From positions 1-40,270 of the forward strand of contig JBBUED010000011.1 in assembly GCA_038078215.1 (NCBI GenBank): DNA of 40,270 nt, in the 5' to 3' direction. The DNA is from GWA1-40-21 sp038078215. Lineage in GTDB: Bacteria > Patescibacteriota > Minisyncoccia > Phycocordibacterales > GWA1-40-21. Position numbers and translations under genes: made by a program. The notes below the pieces were generated by a model. It was given only the letters and a program-made list of their open reading frames with translations. It had not been told where the DNA came from and did no database searches. This document shows positions 36,898 through 40,270 of this stretch, in pieces (position 1 is the stretch's first letter; every line of letters begins with the position of its first letter).

Positions 36898-37518
36898 CTA
36901 TTTAGCTTGTCTCTCCAATTCAGCTATTTCTTGTTCGGCTTGTCGTTCTTCCTGCTTTAAGGCGGACACTTGCCGCAGAAGCCGCGCCTTTTGAGCTTCT
37001 TTTTCGACTTCGTCTTTTTCTTTGGGATTTGAATCTCTTCCCGCGTTTTCTTTTTGCTCTTTTTCCTCTACATTCTTTTTAATGTAATTGAGGTCTTTTT
37101 CCAGCTCCGATATTTCCCTCCTTATTTTTTCATCTTCTTTCTTCTTCTCATTGATTCTGACGGTCAACTCGGCTAGCTTGTGTTTTCCCATATTTATCTG
37201 AGGGCGCTCATTTTCGGAACCGTATTTCGCGCTTTCAATATCGCTTTTCAAATTTCTTATATCTCGATTAACAATTCCGATTTCTCTCTCAAGATTTTCT
37301 ATTTCCTGTTTTTTCAAAAAAAGAATTCTCTTTTTAACGCCAATCTTGGATTGGATAATAGCCCGCTCCGTTTTTTTGTTCGCCGTTCTCTTTTCTTTTT
37401 CTTCTTCTATCTTCTCTCCCAAATCTTTTTTCCTTCGCTCCTCCTCTCTCCTTTTGGATTCAAGGGGGTCGTATTTGTCATCGGGTCTGGTTTTTATGTA
37501 GGGCATATTTTTTAACAT
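36898..37518 (-). CDS. Coiled-coil protein, 206 aa
   Basis: No family recognised. It is almost entirely charged heptad-like sequence (Glu, Lys, Arg, with Ile/Leu spacing) from about residue 18 to the end, for example KQEIENLEREIGIVNRDIRN and KKEDEKIRREISELEKDLNY, with a possible break near residue 160 (KENAGRDSNPKEKDE). It has no signal peptide or membrane segment, so it is a cytoplasmic scaffold-like protein. The start is ATG 37518 (13 nt from the predicted transcription start); ATG 37506 is an in-frame alternative. A TATAAT promoter with a 17-nt spacer lies just upstream. Confidence 0.68.
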   Translation of the reverse strand: MLKNMPYIKTRPDDKYDPLESKRREEERRKKDLGEKIEEEKEKRTANKKTERAIIQSKIGVKKRILFLKKQEIENLEREIGIVNRDIRNLKSDIESAKYGSENERPQINMGKHKLAELTVRINEKKKEDEKIRREISELEKDLNYIKKNVEEKEQKENAGRDSNPKEKDEVEKEAQKARLLRQVSALKQEERQAEQEIAELERQAK

Positions 37519-37538
37519 TAAGTGTTAGACGCGAAAAA

Positions 37539-37567
37539 ATTATACCTTATATGGCAATAGATTTAAA
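37539..37567 (-). promoter_or_regulatory. Promoter of the coiled-coil gene
   Basis: On minus, TTTAAA (37562-37567), 17 nt, TATAAT (37539-37544). The transcription start would be near 37532, giving a leader of about 13 nt. No SD was seen. Confidence 0.55.
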
Positions 37568-37599
37568 GGTGAGTGATAGAAAATAGTTCAAAGTGACTA

Positions 37600-37785
37600 G
37601 CAAATATATTGTAATCTTTAGGATTTATGAGGATTAATTTTCAATTCACAATTTTCATTGAATTTCCGATTTCTCAATTTTCAAACATTGGAAATTATTT
37701 CATTGGTAATTGATTGGAAATTGAAAATTTTAAAGTTGGGATTTGATTAGAAATTAGGTCAATTAGAAATTAGAAATTTATACTA
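37600..37785. repeat. AT-rich spacer with degenerate direct repeats
   Basis: Repeated GAAATTAGAAATT, GGAAATTGAAAATT and CAATTTTCA-type words, no ORF with SD. Similar words occur at 8320-8345 (TCTAATTCTTGATTTCTAAT) and, as TATAAAGT/ACTTTATA words, at 16645-16685 and 36860-36897. It looks like a low-complexity family used as intergenic filler. Confidence 0.5.
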
Positions 37786-37983
37786 TTATAATTTAATCTT
37801 ATTGTCTTCTTTCTCTTTCAGCTTATTGATGCATTTGATGCAGACAGTTTGCCCTTCTCTGGTTTTAAGATATTTATTGCCACAGGAGCATATTAGAATC
37901 TCGCAGCGACGAGGTCTTTCCACCCAGACTCCCGGGCCTCTTTTTTGAAATTTTTTTGGCGTTATTTTTTTCATATTATTCAA
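37786..37983 (-). CDS. Small zinc-ribbon protein, 65 aa
   Basis: Its start overlaps the end of the DEAD-box helicase gene by 8 nt, so the two are translationally coupled. An N-terminal basic part (MKKITPKKFQKRGPGVWVER) is followed by a ribbon with C-x4-C-x-C and C-x2-C: CEILICSCGNKYLKTREGQT then VCIKCINKL. It probably binds zinc and RNA, perhaps as a partner of the helicase. ATG 37974 is an alternative start. No named family recognised. Confidence 0.72.
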   Translation of the reverse strand: MNNMKKITPKKFQKRGPGVWVERPRRCEILICSCGNKYLKTREGQTVCIKCINKLKEKEDNKIKL

Positions 37984-39169
37984 TAAATGTCAGCGCTTTC
38001 CCCTTCTTGTCGCCTCGGCCTGTTCGTCCGATGCGATGGACATAATCTTCATAACTTGCCGGCATATCGTAATTTATGACATGGCTTACCCCCGCTATGT
38101 CCAACCCTCGCGCCGCGACATCCGTCGCGACCAAAATATTGACATGGTGGCTCTTAAACAAGCCTAGAGCTTTTTGTCTCCTTGAATGATTCTTGTCGCC
38201 GTGAATTGAATCAACTTTAAAGCCTTTATGAGCCAAATCTCTGGAAAGTCTTTCCACTCCGTGTTTGGTGCGTCCAAAAATAAGGACTTTGCTGAAATCT
38301 GACTGCGCTAAAAGACGCGACAGGACATCTATCTTGTTATTCCCCCGCTCCACCTTCACGACATCTTGGTCAACATTCTTTGAAGTGTCCTGCGTCTTCA
38401 CGGAAATTCGCACCGGCTCCGTGAGAAATTCTTTAATCAAACCTTCAATCTCTTTGGAAATAGTGGCGGAGAAAAAGAGGGTGTGTCTCTTCGTCGGCAT
38501 TTGCGCCATCATAAATCTCATATCATTGATGAAGCCCATATCAAGCATTCTGTCCGCTTCATCTAAAACAACCGTATTAAACCCGGCAAGGCTTAAAACT
38601 TTTCTTTGGATCAAATCTTTCAATCGTCCCGGCGTTCCGATGATGAAATTATTATGATAACGAAGGTCGGCGATTTGACGGCCGATATTGGCGCCTCCAA
38701 CACAGCAGACTGAAAAAATCTTGAGTCCTTTCGTGAAAGTTTTAAGCTCCTCTTCAATCTGAATAGCCAGCTCGCGAGTCGGCGCCATTATCAAAACATT
38801 TTCTCTCTGATTTAGGAGAACTTTATTTATAAGAGGCAGAAGAAAAGCCGCCGTCTTGCCTGTCCCCGTATTCGCGATTCCCACGACATCAAGACCATGA
38901 AGAATGTGCGGGATAGTCCTGTCTTGAATGGGCGTTGGCTCGGAATATCCTTTAGCTACGACAATTCTTTTCAGTCGTTCGTCAATTTTAAAATCAGCGA
39001 ATGAATGTTCCGGAATAAAATGCTCCGCTTCTTCGGTGATTACGGCTTTATTCACCAATTTAGATATGTGAATACCCGCGCCTTTGCGCTCAAATCTCTT
39101 ACGCGGAGCGAAACGGCTTCGCGCGCCTCCTTGCCCTTGCGGACCTCTATTGAATGTTTTTCTATACAT
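37976..39169 (-). CDS. DEAD-box ATP-dependent RNA helicase
   Basis: An RhlE/DeaD-type RNA helicase of 397 aa. Motifs in order: Q motif GYSEPTPIQDRTI, Walker A A99-NTGTGKT106, Ia PTRELAIQ, Ib TPGRL, II DEAD in VLDEADRMLDMGF, III SAT, IV VLIFGRTK, V VATDVAARGLDIAGV and VI HRIGRTGRGDKKG. The N-terminus (about 50 residues) is Arg/Gly-rich, suitable for RNA contact. The C-terminus stops soon after motif VI, without an accessory domain, and the short zinc-ribbon ORF overlaps its end. A role in RNA remodelling (ribosome assembly or decay) is inferred from the family. Confidence 0.93.
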   Translation of the reverse strand: MYRKTFNRGPQGQGGARSRFAPRKRFERKGAGIHISKLVNKAVITEEAEHFIPEHSFADFKIDERLKRIVVAKGYSEPTPIQDRTIPHILHGLDVVGIANTGTGKTAAFLLPLINKVLLNQRENVLIMAPTRELAIQIEEELKTFTKGLKIFSVCCVGGANIGRQIADLRYHNNFIIGTPGRLKDLIQRKVLSLAGFNTVVLDEADRMLDMGFINDMRFMMAQMPTKRHTLFFSATISKEIEGLIKEFLTEPVRISVKTQDTSKNVDQDVVKVERGNNKIDVLSRLLAQSDFSKVLIFGRTKHGVERLSRDLAHKGFKVDSIHGDKNHSRRQKALGLFKSHHVNILVATDVAARGLDIAGVSHVINYDMPASYEDYVHRIGRTGRGDKKGKALTFIE

Positions 39170-39298
39170 ATATTTACTGCATTTGTCTCAACCGGCTCTG
39201 TATGTTTAGAAAAAATTCCCTAAAAACAAAAACGAATGAGAATAACTTATTTATTGATAACAGTCCAATGATATATTAAAAAATTACTCTTGTCAACC

Positions 39299-39316
39299 GC
39301 GCGCGGAGGAGCGCGC
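39299..39316. repeat. Short GC hairpin
   Basis: GCGCGC (39299-39304) and GCGCGC (39311-39316) around GGAGGA. It is downstream of the minus-strand gene at 39401 and beyond its main terminator; no T-run follows. Confidence 0.5.
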
Positions 39317-39340
39317 CAATATTTTGAATTTATAAAAATA

Positions 39341-39375
39341 AAAGGACTTTCCGATGTTATCGCAAAGTCCTTTTT
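39341..39375. terminator. Intrinsic terminator of the 86-aa gene
   Basis: AAAGGACTTT (39341-39350) pairs with AAAGTCCTTT (39364-39373), with an extra inner GAT/ATC pairing. On minus it follows the stop at 39401 by about 26 nt and continues into a T-rich stretch. Confidence 0.85.
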
Positions 39376-39400
39376 CGGTGGGTTTTTTAAAACCACCTTC

Positions 39401-39661
39401 TCAAGAATAATATTTTTCAATCGCTCTATTGGGGGAGCGGATCCTACGCTTCCTTGCAAATATTGTTATATCTGCAACTTCGCACAGCAAACTCTCACCG
39501 TTGTGTATTTGGGAACATAAATCATATTGGCACGACCCGTATAGTTCGTGCAATATTCTGTCTTCTTCCCTCAATCCCTCTATCTCCGCCTCGTAATCAG
39601 AAATAGAGATTTTTTTACCAATACCAATTAGATAATTAAATATCTCTTTTTTCATCTTCAT
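39401..39661 (-). CDS. Hypothetical protein, 86 aa
   Basis: Not recognised. It starts MKMKKEIFNYLIGIGKKISI; the middle SDYEAEIEGLREEDRILHEL looks helical and acidic; the end is basic (IFARKRRIRSPNRAIEKYYS). Two or three cysteines lie in the middle. A strong SD (GAGGAGAGG) precedes the ATG, and it has its own terminator. Upstream on minus, a TTGACA (39859-39864) with an 18-nt spacer and TACTCT (39835-39840) may be a distant promoter, with a palindrome GCATTA-TT-TAATGC in the spacer. Confidence 0.6.
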   Translation of the reverse strand: MKMKKEIFNYLIGIGKKISISDYEAEIEGLREEDRILHELYGSCQYDLCSQIHNGESLLCEVADITIFARKRRIRSPNRAIEKYYS

Positions 39662-39949
39662 TTTCCTCTCCTCTTAAAAAAATTTTCAGAATTTCAGAAA
39701 AATAAATTTAATTTCCAACACTGAATTTTGCTTACCTTTGAAAAGGCTTATAAAATTCAGCATTATTCTATATTCAATTTTCAAGATTCTTGCCTTTCAG
39801 TCATATCTCTAGTCATTATCGCATTTATGCAAAAAGAGTAGCATTATTTAATGCCTTTGTCAAGCAAGATTGACAGAATATCTAGAAAATCGTTGTCTAA
39901 AGCTGTTTATTTACATTAAAAGAGAGTGGCACCATAATAATATGCATGC
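39662..39949. other. AT-rich gene-free stretch with a possible minus-strand promoter and operator
   Basis: No ORF with an SD is visible; a 113-codon minus frame nearby is the shadow of the MNT gene. Seen here: TTGACA..TACTCT on minus, enclosing the 14-nt inverted repeat at 39841-39854, and otherwise AT-rich sequence that would be a leader of about 170 nt for the 86-aa gene. Confidence 0.4.
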
Positions 39950-39978
39950 TTGGAAAATCAAAAAAACAATGATAGGAT
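39950..39978 (+). promoter_or_regulatory. MNT gene promoter predicting a leaderless mRNA
   Basis: TTGGAA (39950-39955), 17 nt, TAGGAT (39973-39978), then 6 nt to the GTG at 39985. Confidence 0.6.
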
Positions 39979-39984
39979 ATTTTT

Positions 39985-40266
39985 GTGAATATGTTAGAAA
40001 TACAAAATAAAATATTGCCTGTTCTTAAAGAGTACGGCATTAAACATGCCGCTGTGTTTGGTTCAGTTTCGCGCGGAGAAGATAAGCCAAAAAGTGATAT
40101 CGACATCATTGTTTCTTTCGGAAAACCGATGGGTATGTTTGCGTATATGAGCTTGATAAGGAAAATGGAAGACAAACTTGGCCGAAAAGTTGATTTGGTT
40201 ACTGAAAATAGCATCAATAAATTCGTTCGACCATACATACAACCAGACTTAAAAACAATATTATGA
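39985..40266 (+). CDS. MNT-type nucleotidyltransferase (MntA-like antitoxin)
   Basis: A minimal DNA-polymerase-beta-fold nucleotidyltransferase, 93 aa. The signature is complete: FGSVSRGEDKPKSDIDIIV (G-S-x-S-R-G with D38 and D40), and a third acidic residue in KVDLVTEN. Members usually pair with a HEPN protein as a type VII toxin-antitoxin in which MntA AMPylates and neutralises the HEPN RNase. Consistent with this, its TGA stop overlaps the ATG of the next frame by 4 nt at the window edge. The start is GTG 39985, fixed by the promoter spacing; an ATG two codons later is possible. Confidence 0.85.
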   Translation: MNMLEIQNKILPVLKEYGIKHAAVFGSVSRGEDKPKSDIDIIVSFGKPMGMFAYMSLIRKMEDKLGRKVDLVTENSINKFVRPYIQPDLKTIL

Positions 40267-40270
40267 AAGA
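40263..40270 (+). CDS. Start of a downstream gene (probable HEPN partner), truncated by the window
   Basis: ATG at 40263-40265 overlaps the MNT stop codon as ATGA. Only eight bases are visible. Identity as a HEPN (DUF86) protein is inference from the common MNT-HEPN gene order. Confidence 0.35.

Noticed and set aside
39897..40238. 113-codon minus-strand ORF at the right edge
   Set aside because: It lies opposite the MNT gene, which has a complete catalytic motif and a promoter on plus. The minus frame has no motif or SD.
1..40270. Alternative genetic code (UGA as glycine, as in Gracilibacteria)
   Set aside because: UGA ends the MNT gene at the expected place, and no conserved protein here needs in-frame UGA read-through.

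Overview
The window looks like a piece of a Candidate Phyla Radiation genome (Patescibacteria, most likely a Parcubacteria-type lineage). This is inferred from gene content and shape, not from a marker tree. The aminoacyl-tRNA synthetases are trimmed: PheT has no OB-fold tRNA-binding domain, PheS has no N-terminal coiled coil, and ProRS has a short Cys4 segment where most bacteria carry the editing domain. The SMC protein is only 771 aa, the genes are densely packed, and many palindromic repeats sit between genes. TGA works as a stop, so the code is the standard bacterial one. A 100-N scaffold gap lies at 28326-28425.

Layout. 1-1500: end of thrS, a small minus-strand ORF, an intact tRNA-Ser(UGA) embedded among broken tRNA-Ser pieces, and a 40-aa membrane microprotein with its own promoter and terminator. 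1600-10550 (minus): eno, the cell-shape operon mreB-mreC-mreD-mrdA, proS and gyrB. 10560-13000 (minus): a PHP phosphoesterase with small unknown genes and duplicated, decayed fragments of one of them and of pheT. 13070-17370 (minus): pheS, pheT, a YdjM-like membrane protein and a membrane-anchored thermonuclease. 17480-25350 (minus): a DAHP synthase behind an attenuator-like leader, then (moving upstream) an orphan sensor kinase, a methyltransferase-like protein, a nitroreductase, an E1/ThiF-like adenylyltransferase and a PaaK/CapK-like adenylate-forming enzyme. 25600-32300: small genes, a TerC/DUF475 membrane protein, rpsP, a tandem repeat across the gap, then rnr with an aminotransferase (plus). 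32300-40270: the short SMC, two small Cys-containing proteins, trmD, khpA, a coiled-coil protein, a DEAD-box helicase with a zinc-ribbon partner, and an MNT nucleotidyltransferase whose partner gene begins at the window edge.

Two expression styles stand out. Several conserved genes (proS, pheS, rpsP, rnr, the terC-like gene, and the MNT gene) have a sigma70-type promoter whose -10 box ends only 6-8 nt before the start codon, which predicts leaderless mRNAs. The small lineage-specific ORFs instead have strong Shine-Dalgarno sequences and often their own intrinsic terminators. Two of them have a nine-G run as the ribosome-binding site.

The best candidate for an undescribed system is the 18776-25352 cluster: adenylate-forming enzyme, E1-like protein, nitroreductase, methyltransferase-like protein and sensor kinase. 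It resembles a small-molecule or modification pathway built around a ThiF-nitroreductase pair, possibly linked to the neighbouring DAHP synthase. Family assignments rest on motifs read by eye. No database search was possible.
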